Assembly (NCBI GenBank): GCA_017478685.1
Contig: JAFVDC010000122.1
Location: 1 to 9,821, forward strand
From: Bacteroidales bacterium
GTDB taxonomy: Bacteria; Bacteroidota; Bacteroidia; Bacteroidales; UBA932
Reading direction: 5' to 3'
DNA: 9,821 nt
In this document: positions 1 through 6,831 of the stretch, one piece after another
How the letters are laid out: every line of letters begins with the position of its first letter
How positions within the stretch are numbered: the first letter of the stretch is position 1
Made by a program: the position numbers and the translations under genes
Notes under the pieces: model-generated
Databases searched by the model: none
The model's input: only the letters and a program-made list of their open reading frames with translations
What the model was told of the DNA's origin: nothing

Positions 1-66
1 ATCCAGGGCCCGGGTGAAGGTGCCCGCGAAGCCGCCAGCAGTATTCTGAATGATATTTTAAGGTAA
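1..66 (+). CDS. C-terminal end of an unrecognised protein (partial)
   Basis: The window opens inside a plus-strand reading frame that ends at TAA (64-66). The visible tail is 21 residues, IQGPGEGAREAASSILNDIL followed by a final R. Its codon use (GCC, GGC, CGC) matches the neighbouring genes, and it ends just before a palindromic repeat that separates it from the convergent gene on the other strand. A Gly/Pro-Gly stretch followed by an Ala-rich amphipathic helix is typical of the end of GT-B glycosyltransferases such as LpxB, but 21 residues are too few to name a family. That it is a real gene end is inferred from the reading frame, the amino-acid composition and the position. Confidence 0.45.
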   Translation: MQGPGEGAREAASSILNDILR

Positions 67-67
67 G

Positions 68-94
68 AGATACCCGGTCAAGCCGGGTATGACG
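68..94. repeat. 27-nt palindromic repeat, copy 1 (intergenic)
   Basis: A perfect hairpin: ATACCCGG (70-77), loop TCAAG (78-82), CCGGGTAT (83-90), flanked by AG before and GACG after. The same 27 nt recurs at 9196-9222 with only two differences, which form one compensatory pair (A72-T88 here, G-C there). It lies between two convergent stop codons (66 and 98), so it could stop transcription from both sides. There is no T-run after the stem on either strand, so it is not a classical intrinsic terminator. It resembles the dispersed GC-rich extragenic palindromes known from many bacterial genomes. Confidence 0.75.
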
Positions 95-97
95 GCC

Positions 98-868
98 CTA
101 TATTCTGTCGATATCGGCCCAGCCGAAGCGGGCGGGATATAGCCAGGCGCGTTCCGTATGCTCCATGACGCCGTAGTCCAGGGATACCTTAGGGCATTCG
201 CTGTAGGCCCTTTCCACAAAGGCGGGTTCCAGGATGTGCTCCTTCCAGCCGCGGAAGAGTTCCGTGACCTCAGGGACGTATTTCTCCAGTTCCTGGCAGA
301 TTGTGGCGGCCTTCCATACGAAAATACCGCTGTTCCAGAAGAATTCTCCGGTGCGGATAAACACCTCTGCAAGCTCCTGTGACGGCTTTTCCGTGAAGGT
401 CTTCACCTTCAGGGGGCCGGCCATGAGATGGGCGTTTCGGCCTTCCTTCACCTGAATGTAGCCAAAGTTTACTTCGGCCGATTTGGGGACAATCCCAAGG
501 GTCATGAGGACGTCATGCTCCTCTACGTAGGAGAAGGCGTCGGTGACGGTTGCGGCAAACATGGATTCGTCCCGGATTACAAGGTCCCAGGGGGTGGCTA
601 CAATCACGGCATCAGGGTCACGGAGCAGAATGGTATATGCCGCCAGGGCCATGCAAGGGGCCGTTTTTCTGGCAAAAGGTTCCTCAAGGATATTCTCCGG
701 AGGGAGCATGGGCAGGGCCTTGCGGGCATCTGCCGCGTACTTTGAAAGCGTCACCACCAGAATGTTCTGGTCTGGCACGACGCCTTTGAATCTGTTGTAT
801 GTAAGTGCGTACTGGGAGCGGTTTCCGCTGCCGTCGGCCATTATCACACAGTATCTGTGGTTATTCAT
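98..868 (-). CDS. Shortened mannose-1-phosphate guanylyltransferase-like protein, probably degenerate
   Basis: A 256-aa protein of the ManC/RfbM nucleotidyltransferase family, whose members make GDP-mannose from mannose-1-phosphate and GTP for polysaccharide synthesis. Family landmarks visible are CVIMADGSGNR (7-17), EEPFARKTAPC (62-72), TPWD (92-95, where the family has PSD), FGYIQ (135-139), FTEKP (158-162), FFWNSGIF (176-183), SLDYGVME (229-236) and FGWAD (248-252). Two parts are missing. First, about 20-25 residues after the Gly loop are gone, including the usual FWP.SR and KPKQF substrate-binding segment. Second, the protein stops five residues after FGW, whereas typical members have about 100 more. 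The Gly loop itself is altered (GGxGxR to ADGSGNR). The frame is intact, so it is either a recently decaying paralog or a repurposed protein. It is last in the cdaA-mutS2-yraN run, 15 nt after yraN, and its stop lies 3 nt from the palindromic repeat. Start chosen at ATG 868, giving the usual short N-terminus before the Gly loop. Confidence 0.8.
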   Translation of the reverse strand: MNNHRYCVIMADGSGNRSQYALTYNRFKGVVPDQNILVVTLSKYAADARKALPMLPPENILEEPFARKTAPCMALAAYTILLRDPDAVIVATPWDLVIRDESMFAATVTDAFSYVEEHDVLMTLGIVPKSAEVNFGYIQVKEGRNAHLMAGPLKVKTFTEKPSQELAEVFIRTGEFFWNSGIFVWKAATICQELEKYVPEVTELFRGWKEHILEPAFVERAYSECPKVSLDYGVMEHTERAWLYPARFGWADIDRI

Positions 869-883
869 TATGCGGTTGGTTAT

Positions 884-1258
884 TTATACAAACATTGGTA
901 TCCATGCCTGCGGGTAGTACCTCACGCGGGTTTCGTCTTGCTCTACGGTAACGGAAACAATGTCAAAAAACACTTCCTGGCCGTAAAGGTGCTTGGCGTT
1001 GAGGTACCTGAGCGCTGCGGCCGAAATCCGCTTTTGCTTTATTGGCGTCACCTGGTCCGACACCGCGGTGGTGACGGGAGCCTTGCGGGTTTTGACCTCT
1101 ACAAAGTGAAGGCCGTCCGGGCCCTCTGACACTATGTCAATTTCAAGATGTCCGGCCCTCCAGTTGCGGTCCAGTATCTGATGGCCGCGCGACGACAGGA
1201 AGTCGCAGGCCATCTGCTCTCCAAGCTCTCCTAATTTACTGGTTCTAAGAACGTTCAT
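884..1258 (-). CDS. yraN: YraN/UPF0102 family putative endonuclease
   Basis: A 124-aa protein of the UPF0102 (YraN) family, small soluble proteins with a PD-(D/E)XK nuclease-like fold and no firmly established role. The N-terminal GELGEQMACDFL (10-21) matches the conserved GxxGE..A..YL helix. RNWRAGHLEIDIV (31-43) holds the acidic residues E39 and D41, and FVEVKTR (52-58) holds the E-V-K part of the nuclease core. A late FFDIVSV (97-103) matches the family's FDVV segment. The frame is open 13 codons further upstream into mutS2, but the ATG at 1258 gives the family's normal N-terminus and starts one base after the mutS2 stop (1260-1262), so translation is probably coupled. It is the third gene of the apparent operon. 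Length is normal for the family. Confidence 0.93.
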   Translation of the reverse strand: MNVLRTSKLGELGEQMACDFLSSRGHQILDRNWRAGHLEIDIVSEGPDGLHFVEVKTRKAPVTTAVSDQVTPIKQKRISAAALRYLNAKHLYGQEVFFDIVSVTVEQDETRVRYYPQAWIPMFV

Positions 1259-1259
1259 C

Positions 1260-3773
1260 CTATTCAAATTTAACAACTGTGACCCCTGCCCCGCCAAACT
1301 GAACGTGTTCGTCCTGGGCCGAAACCACGCCGGGTACGGTGCGGAGGTATTTCTGTATTTCCTCCCTCAGGGCACCTGTTCCTTTTCCGTGCAAAATCCG
1401 CACCGAAGGAACGCCCAGCATGAGGGCATCGTCAATATATTTCATTACAATTTCCATGGCATCGGCCACTCTTTCTCCTCTTACGTCAAGTTCCGTGGAG
1501 AAGTTTGCCTTCCGCTCCTTGATTGCGGTGTCGTAGACCTGACGCGGTTTGGCCGAAGGAGCCTTGGCCACCGCCTTGTATTCGTTGGCGGTAATGCGCT
1601 CAACGCGGTCCAGGGGCAGTTTTGTGGTAATGTTGCCGACAATTACCGTCACGGCCTTGGAGCTGACTTTTGAAACCTCCCCGACCATGCCGTTGTCCTT
1701 GATGCGGACTTTCTCTCCAACCTTGAGCGGGGCGCTGCGGAAGGCGGCCATCTTGCGGGACTCGGCCTCTTCCTGCTCCATCTGCTTAAGGGTTTCACCG
1801 CTGGCGCGGCGCTTTTTGCGGGCGTCTTCGCGGGCCTTGCGGCTCTGGACGTCCTTGAGCTTTTTGTCTATGTAGTTTTCCCGCTTGCTGCTTTCTTCGG
1901 CAAGGGCGCCAAGGAAGCCCTGCAACTGGGCGCGGGCGGCTTTGGTCTCTTCTTTTTCGGCCTGGGACTCCTTGATGGCGCGGATGGTTCCCTCCACGCG
2001 CTTGTTGGCTTCGCGAACAATCTTTTCGGCTTCTGCGCGGGCTTCGTCAAGGATGCGGCGGCGCATTTCCTTTATGTCCTCAAGTTCTTTTTCATAGCGG
2101 TCCGTGAGGCCTTCAAGGGTTTTGTCCGTTGCGCGGATTTTGGTAAGTTTCTCGTCCAGGGCACGGCGGCTGCGGGCAATCTTGCGGAGGTTCCGTTCTA
2201 TGCCCACAAACTGCTCGCCGGCACGGTCTTCGGCGTCGTGGACAATCTGCTCCGGGAGCCCCATCTTGCGGGCCAGTTCAAAGGCGAACGATGAGCCCGG
2301 GAGGCCTTGCTCCAGCACAAACAGCGGGGCCACGGTGGCGGCGTCAAACTGCATCGCGCCGTTGATTACGCCTGAATCCGTGCCCGAAGCATACAGCGTG
2401 AGGTTGGTGTAGTGCGTGGTGATTACTCCGTAGGCGCCGCGGGTGTCAAGTTCGTGGAGAATGGCTTCGGCAATGGCTCCGCCTGCAGCGGGCTCGGTTC
2501 CGCCGCCGAATTCATCTATGAGAACAAGTGTCTTGGAATCGGCCACCTCCAGCATGGCCTTCATGTCCGTGAGGAAGGAGCTGTAGGTGGAGAGGTCGTT
2601 TTCCAGGGATTGGTCGTCTCCGATGGACACCATAATCCGGTCAAATACAGGCAGTTCAGATGTCTCTGAGGTGGGGATGAGCATGCCCCACTGGAACATG
2701 TACTGAAGCAGGCCGGTAGTTTTGAGGCACACGCTCTTTCCGCCGGCGTTGGGGCCGGAAATAAGGAGGATGTGCTTTTGCGGGGTAAGGGTTACCGTAA
2801 GCGGGACTATTGCCTTTTTCTCCCGCCGAAGGGACCGCTCCAGAAGGGGATGGCGGGCCTTCCTCAGCCTCAGGGAGCCGTCTTCGCTCACAACGGGCAT
2901 TCCGGCAACATAGGACAGCGCCACGCCGGCCTTAGCCATAATGAAGTCCAGTTCTCCTATAAACTGGGCTCCGGCAATGAGCTCCGGCACAAACGGCCTC
3001 AGGAATTCGGCAAACTCATACAGTATCTTGGCAATTTCCCTGGTTTCGGCAAAATGGAGTTCAGAGATCTCATTTTGCAGCGCCACAATTTCCGCGGGCT
3101 CCATGAAAGTGGTTTTGCCGGTGGCGCTTTCGTCGTAGACAAAGCCCTGGAACGCCTTCTTTTTGGCCGATGCCACCGGGATGAGCATTTTGCCGTCACG
3201 GATGGCCACCGACGCGTCTGCGTCCGAGAGCCCTTCCTGCTGCGCCTGCCGAAGGATGGCGTTCATGCGCTTGGAGACACCTATTTCCTTGTCCTTTATG
3301 CTGCGGCGGATCTTGTAAAGTTCATCGCTGGCGGTATCCTTGATTTCCCCGTGACGGTCCAGGATGGAGTCTATCCGCTGCATCACCTCTGCGGGGGCGC
3401 TTATGCCGGCGGCCATGTGCTGGAGGTTGGGGTAGATGCCCTCCTTTACCGTGTGGAAGAAGTGGAGGGCCTTCCTGAGGGTGTCCAGGAGCGTGCGCAG
3501 TTTACCAAGGGAAAGGATGTCTATGGAGGCGTTTTTGCCGATTGGCTCCAGAAACTGGATGGCATCTATGTAGCCGGAAGTGGGGAAACTTTCCTCGAAC
3601 ATGAGGATGAGCCTCATTTCGTCTGTGAGGAGGTGCCTTCGGCGTATTTCTTCGGCCGAAGTGGAAAATTCCTCCGTGGCCACCCTTTCGGCGGCATATT
3701 CCGTGCAGCAGCGGGCGCTGATATCGGCCCTGACCTTGTCAAAACCAAGCTTGGATTCTACTCTGCCGTCCAT
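1260..3773 (-). CDS. mutS2: MutS2 family ATPase with C-terminal Smr nuclease domain
   Basis: An 837-aa MutS2 protein. This family lacks the mismatch-binding domain of MutS. It has been described as suppressing recombination by acting on branched DNA and, in Firmicutes, as acting on collided ribosomes. Visible are the helical core and clamp (1-320), Walker A GPNAGGKS (340-347), SIGDDQSLENDLSTYSSF (383-400), Walker B TLVLIDEFGGGTEP (415-428, D420/E421) and TTHY (452-455). A charged coiled coil covers about 525-680, and a KOW-like basic segment about 684-725. The Smr domain (about 760-837) has LDVRG (762-766) and HGKGTG (795-800). All ATPase and Smr motifs look intact, and the length is typical for Bacteroidota. 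It starts 3 nt after the cdaA stop and is followed at 1 nt by yraN, so the genes are probably co-transcribed. Confidence 0.97.
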   Translation of the reverse strand: MDGRVESKLGFDKVRADISARCCTEYAAERVATEEFSTSAEEIRRRHLLTDEMRLILMFEESFPTSGYIDAIQFLEPIGKNASIDILSLGKLRTLLDTLRKALHFFHTVKEGIYPNLQHMAAGISAPAEVMQRIDSILDRHGEIKDTASDELYKIRRSIKDKEIGVSKRMNAILRQAQQEGLSDADASVAIRDGKMLIPVASAKKKAFQGFVYDESATGKTTFMEPAEIVALQNEISELHFAETREIAKILYEFAEFLRPFVPELIAGAQFIGELDFIMAKAGVALSYVAGMPVVSEDGSLRLRKARHPLLERSLRREKKAIVPLTVTLTPQKHILLISGPNAGGKSVCLKTTGLLQYMFQWGMLIPTSETSELPVFDRIMVSIGDDQSLENDLSTYSSFLTDMKAMLEVADSKTLVLIDEFGGGTEPAAGGAIAEAILHELDTRGAYGVITTHYTNLTLYASGTDSGVINGAMQFDAATVAPLFVLEQGLPGSSFAFELARKMGLPEQIVHDAEDRAGEQFVGIERNLRKIARSRRALDEKLTKIRATDKTLEGLTDRYEKELEDIKEMRRRILDEARAEAEKIVREANKRVEGTIRAIKESQAEKEETKAARAQLQGFLGALAEESSKRENYIDKKLKDVQSRKAREDARKKRRASGETLKQMEQEEAESRKMAAFRSAPLKVGEKVRIKDNGMVGEVSKVSSKAVTVIVGNITTKLPLDRVERITANEYKAVAKAPSAKPRQVYDTAIKERKANFSTELDVRGERVADAMEIVMKYIDDALMLGVPSVRILHGKGTGALREEIQKYLRTVPGVVSAQDEHVQFGGAGVTVVKFE

Positions 3774-3776
3774 TCT

Positions 3777-4601
3777 CTACGCTTCCTCCTTATTCTTTAC
3801 TGTCAGGGTTTTACCCAGGATGGTCCTGAGCTCCTCTATGTCTTTTACGGTTTGGATTTGCCCGCCGTGCACATAAGAGACGTTGCCTGTTTCTTCACTG
3901 ACCACAATGACATCAGCGTCTGTGTCTTCGGTGACGCCTATTGCTGCGCGGTGCCTCATGCCGTAATGGGCGGGAATGTCCCTTCTGGCGGTCATGGGGA
4001 GCTGGCAGCGGGCGGCCTCTATGCGGTCTCCCACGATTATCATGGCGCCGTCGTGGAGAGGGGAGTTCTTGAAGAAGATGTTCATTATGAGGCGGCGGTT
4101 GATTTCGGCCTCAAAGGCATCTCCGGTGGCCTTGTATTCGTCAAGGTCGCTCTTGTGCTGGAGCACTATGAGGGCGCCGGTCTTTTCCGCTGCCATGGCG
4201 CGCACGGCCTCCGAGAGTTCTACAACAGACTGCGACCCCATGGATTCCTCCTTGATGCCCATTAGTTTGTTGAAAATCTCTCCGCTTCTTCTGGAAATGC
4301 CGGACTGCACTGCCAGGCGGTTGAGAAGGTGCCGGATTTCGGGCTGGAACAGAATGATGATGGCAAGTACACCAACGTCCAGGAGTGCTCCCAAAAGGGC
4401 GCTCATCATCCTCATGTTGAGGGCTTTTACCAGCGCCTGCAGTATGAGAAGCACCGCCAGGATAAGAACTATGTTAAGGATGCCGGTGTCTTTCCGGAGG
4501 CTTCTTATGAGGAAAAAGATGATGAGGGCCACCATGAGGATGTCCAGGAGGTCCGCCCACCCGAAACTAAGAAAGCCGAATATTCCCAGCACTTTTATCA
4601 T
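3777..4601 (-). CDS. cdaA: Diadenylate cyclase CdaA (c-di-AMP synthase)
   Basis: A 274-aa membrane-anchored diadenylate cyclase that condenses two ATP to cyclic di-AMP, a second messenger for potassium/osmotic balance and cell-wall control. Three hydrophobic segments are visible (about 18-35, 41-58, 68-85), followed by the cytosolic DAC domain. The DAC domain carries the catalytic DGA motif (PLHDGAMII, D184-A186) and the RHR motif (GMRHRAAIG, R216-R218). This three-helix-plus-DAC layout is that of CdaA (YbbP), and the length is normal. It is the first gene of the minus-strand run with mutS2, yraN and the ManC-like gene. The ATG at 4601 is only 6 nt downstream of a perfect TATCTTTG -7 box, so the mRNA would be leaderless or nearly so if that promoter is used with this start. 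No c-di-AMP phosphodiesterase or regulator gene is visible in the window. Confidence 0.95.
   Translation of the reverse strand: MIKVLGIFGFLSFGWADLLDILMVALIIFFLIRSLRKDTGILNIVLILAVLLILQALVKALNMRMMSALLGALLDVGVLAIIILFQPEIRHLLNRLAVQSGISRRSGEIFNKLMGIKEESMGSQSVVELSEAVRAMAAEKTGALIVLQHKSDLDEYKATGDAFEAEINRRLIMNIFFKNSPLHDGAMIIVGDRIEAARCQLPMTARRDIPAHYGMRHRAAIGVTEDTDADVIVVSEETGNVSYVHGGQIQTVKDIEELRTILGKTLTVKNKEEA
3785..3791 (-). promoter_or_regulatory. Shine-Dalgarno-like AAGGAGG before mutS2
   Basis: On the minus strand AAGGAGG lies within the last codons of cdaA (encoding the Lys-Glu-Glu-Ala tail), 11 nt before the mutS2 ATG. Strong SD sequences are unusual in Bacteroidota, where initiation usually relies on A-rich, unstructured leaders. 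The spacing is longer than ideal and the sequence is also coding, so it may be chance. Confidence 0.3.
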
Positions 4602-4607
4602 AGTTCA

Positions 4608-4638
4608 CAAAGATAGCAATTTTATCGCGATGCCACAA
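4608..4638 (-). promoter_or_regulatory. Promoter for cdaA-mutS2-yraN-manC-like operon
   Basis: On the minus strand a TTG -33 box (4638-4636) is followed after exactly 20 nt by TATCTTTG (4615-4608), a full match to the Bacteroidota -7 consensus TAnnTTTG. The cdaA ATG lies 6 nt after the -7 box. AAAATTG directly precedes the -7 box, as it does at the mutL-operon promoter (7716-7746). Confidence 0.7.
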
Positions 4639-4779
4639 CCCCCGCCATCCCCATTATGTTTCTCCCCTTGTGGTGGATGTTAACTGATTGTTTATCAGCC
4701 GTTTGTGTAATATTCTACCAGAAAAAGTTCTACCAGACAATCTTATAAGCGCCTGTGCGTCAATAATTTAACCTCCACC
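4639..4779 (+). repeat. Paired intergenic element, copy A (upstream of the P-type ATPase)
   Basis: A noncoding stretch whose reverse-orientation counterpart lies at 7573-7708. It runs from a CCCCCGCC block (4639-4646) through a TTCTCCCC/TGGTG block (about 4659-4674) to TTTAACCTCCACC (4767-4779). The 3' 67 nt (4713-4779) align without gaps to 7639-7573 at 56/67 identities, with most differences being transitions. It begins directly beside the cdaA -33 box and ends upstream of the ATPase promoter. It contains two direct TTCTACCAGA half-sites. I do not recognise it as a known RNA, operator or insertion element. Both a regulatory/RNA element and a dispersed repeat are possible. Confidence 0.75.
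4713..4737 (+). repeat. Direct repeat of TTCTACCAGA (two half-sites)
   Basis: TTCTACCAGA occurs at 4713-4722 and again at 4728-4737, 15 bp start to start, inside intergenic element copy A. In copy B the second half-site is reversed to form a hairpin. Two identical 10-mers about one and a half helical turns apart could be a binding site for a dimeric regulator, but no regulator gene is visible. Confidence 0.6.
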
Positions 4780-4799
4780 ACCAAAACTTTGCAACCAAG

Positions 4800-4829
4800 T
4801 TGCACTGGACGCTCAGTACCTTTGCACTG
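4800..4829 (+). promoter_or_regulatory. Candidate promoter of the P-type ATPase, with repeated TTGCACTG
   Basis: TACCTTTG (4817-4824) matches the Bacteroidota -7 consensus and lies 21 nt before the ATG at 4846. The -33 element is less clear: TTG at 4800-4802 is 14 nt away and TTTG at 4788-4791 is 25 nt away, neither being the ideal of about 20. TTGCACTG occurs twice (4800-4807 and 4822-4829), 22 bp apart, with the second copy overlapping the end of the -7 box. This could be an operator, though no metalloregulator is encoded nearby. Confidence 0.5.
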
Positions 4830-4845
4830 TAAAAACACACCTGAT

Positions 4846-6831
4846 ATGGAACATAATCATCATAATAACCCGGATTGCGGCTGCCATGAGCACCATCATC
4901 ATGAACATGAATGTGAGTGTCACGAGCATCATCACGGCGGCCATGAGCATCACCATCACCATCACCATGAGGAGGAAGAGGAAGGCCACGGCCGTCTCAT
5001 AAAAATAATTGCCGCGGCAGTGCTTCTTGCAGCCGCCTGGCTCATAGAGAAAAACACCTCCTGGACCACCTGGCAGTATCTTCTGCTGTACCTTGTGCCT
5101 TACCTCGTTGTAGGTTGGGACACCCTCAAGGAGGCGGCCGAAGCCCTGGTTCACGGAGAGCCCCTAAGCGAGGATTTCCTCATGAGCGTAGCCACCCTTG
5201 GCGCCCTTGGGATAGGATTCATGCCCGGGGCCGAAACCCAGTTCCCGGAAGCCGTCTTTGTGATGCTGTTCTTCCAGGTTGGAGAACTCTTTGAGGAGAT
5301 GGCCGAAGGCCGAAGCCGGAAATCCATCAGCCACCTTATGGACATAAGGCCTGATTCGGCCAATGTGGAACGTGACGGAAACCTTGTCACGGTGCACCCC
5401 GAAGAAGTGGCCGTGGGAGAGACCATCCTTATTCGGCCCGGAGAAAAAGTGCCCATGGACGGCGTCGTGCTTGAAGGCTCATCAAGCCTTGACACTGTGG
5501 CGCTTACGGGAGAGAGCGTGCCGCGGAGCATCGGCCCGGAAGATGAAATCCTTTCCGGGTGCGTCAATCTCACAGGCGTGCTGCGCGTGAAGACAACCAA
5601 GGCTTTCGGGGAGTCCACCGCCGCCAAAATCCTGGACCTTGTTGAGAATGCGGCCGAAAGCAAGTCCCGCAGCGAGAGTTTCATCACAAAGTTCGCCCGG
5701 ATTTACACCCCCATTGTGGTGGCGCTGGCCGTGCTGGTGGCCGTCATTCCCGGCCTTGTAACCGGAGAATGGGCCACCTGGATATACAGGGGCCTCCTCT
5801 TCCTGGTGGTTTCCTGCCCCTGCGCGCTGGTTATCTCCGTGCCTCTCACGTTCTTCGGCGGCCTCGGTGGCGCTTCCCGCAAGGGCATACTCATCAAGGG
5901 CTCCAACCTCATGGACACCCTCTCACGGATTAAAACCGTAGTGTTTGACAAGACCGGCACCCTCACTGAAGGCGTCTTTGAAGTGACGGCGGCTCATCCG
6001 GAAGTAATTGACCAGAAGGAACTTCTGCACCTTGCGGCACATGTGGAGCGTCACTCTGTCCACCCCATTGCGATGGCCCTCAGGAACGCCTACCCCGGCG
6101 AAGCCGACAGCTGCAAGGTGGAAGCCGTTACAGAACTTGCCGGCCACGGCGTAACAGCCATGGTTAACGGAAGGAAAGTGGCCGTTGGCAACAGCAAGCT
6201 AATGGAGGCCGAAGGCGCCGCCTGGCACCCCTGCCACCACACCGGCACCATCATCCATGTGGCGATAGATGGCGTCTATGCCGGCCATATAGTGATCTCT
6301 GACCGCATCAAGGAAGATTCGGCCGAAGCAATCCGGGCCCTGAAGGCCGCCGGTATAAGTAATACCGTGATGCTCACCGGAGACCAGAAGGACGTGGCTG
6401 CAGCCGTTGCCGACACCCTGAAACTGGACTCCTTCTACGCCCAGCTTCTGCCCGCCGACAAAGTGTCACGCGTTGAGGAACTTCTCCGCGAAGGCCCCCT
6501 GGCGTTTGTAGGTGATGGCATCAACGACGCTCCCGTCCTAACCAGGGCCGACGTTGGCATTGCCATGGGCGCCCTTGGCTCCGATGCCGCAATAGAAGCC
6601 GCAGATGTAGTGCTTATGGACGACAAGCCCAGCAAAGTTGCGCAGGCAATCACCATTTCCCGCCGCACAATACGTATTGCCAAGGAAAACATCTGGTTTG
6701 CGATTGGCATAAAAGTCCTGGTGCTGGTTCTGGCCGCCCTTGGCCTTGCAAGCATGTGGATGGCCGTTTTTGCCGATGTTGGCGTAACGGTCCTGGCCGT
6801 CCTCAACGCCATGCGCGCGCTGAGGGCCTAG
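4846..6831 (+). CDS. Zn2+/Cd2+-type P1B-ATPase with His-rich N-terminal tail
   Basis: A 661-aa inner-membrane heavy-metal-exporting P-type ATPase, most like the Zn/Cd/Pb group (P1B-2, ZntA/CadA). In order: a His/Cys-rich tail (1-49; 22 His, 4 Cys), membrane helices, TGES (221-224), the transmembrane CPC metal site (C324-P-C326), the phosphorylation motif DKTGT (D368), the HP dipeptide (H406-P407), LTGD (510-513), GDGINDAP (556-563) and C-terminal helices with K623 and D644 in IKVLVL and DVGVTVLAVLNA. This Lys/Asp pair marks the Zn/Cd subgroup. There is no N-terminal GMxCxxC HMA domain; the disordered His tail takes its place. The frame is open 19 codons upstream, but ATG 4846 lies downstream of a -7 box and begins the His-rich tail directly, so it is preferred. 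The stop shares CTAG with the convergent comF gene. Confidence 0.95.
   Translation: MEHNHHNNPDCGCHEHHHHEHECECHEHHHGGHEHHHHHHHEEEEEGHGRLIKIIAAAVLLAAAWLIEKNTSWTTWQYLLLYLVPYLVVGWDTLKEAAEALVHGEPLSEDFLMSVATLGALGIGFMPGAETQFPEAVFVMLFFQVGELFEEMAEGRSRKSISHLMDIRPDSANVERDGNLVTVHPEEVAVGETILIRPGEKVPMDGVVLEGSSSLDTVALTGESVPRSIGPEDEILSGCVNLTGVLRVKTTKAFGESTAAKILDLVENAAESKSRSESFITKFARIYTPIVVALAVLVAVIPGLVTGEWATWIYRGLLFLVVSCPCALVISVPLTFFGGLGGASRKGILIKGSNLMDTLSRIKTVVFDKTGTLTEGVFEVTAAHPEVIDQKELLHLAAHVERHSVHPIAMALRNAYPGEADSCKVEAVTELAGHGVTAMVNGRKVAVGNSKLMEAEGAAWHPCHHTGTIIHVAIDGVYAGHIVISDRIKEDSAEAIRALKAAGISNTVMLTGDQKDVAAAVADTLKLDSFYAQLLPADKVSRVEELLREGPLAFVGDGINDAPVLTRADVGIAMGALGSDAAIEAADVVLMDDKPSKVAQAITISRRTIRIAKENIWFAIGIKVLVLVLAALGLASMWMAVFADVGVTVLAVLNAMRALRA

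Noticed and set aside
68..94. Intrinsic terminator between the convergent genes
   Set aside because: The hairpin is good but there is no T-run on either side, and the same sequence occurs inside mutL, so it is better called a dispersed repeat.
2772..4265. 497-codon plus-strand open frame opposite mutS2 and cdaA
   Set aside because: It lies antisense to two clear genes with intact motifs, has no domain I recognise, and spans their junction. It is explained by the high GC and codon bias of the minus-strand genes.
4904..4970. Tandem CAT/CAC repeats as a CRISPR or minisatellite
   Set aside because: They are in-frame His codons of the ATPase tail, too short and irregular for a repeat-spacer array.
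4813..5154. Minus-strand frame rich in Met/Val opposite the ATPase start
   Set aside because: Its composition is the reverse complement of the His codon runs in the ATPase tail. No start context or family match.
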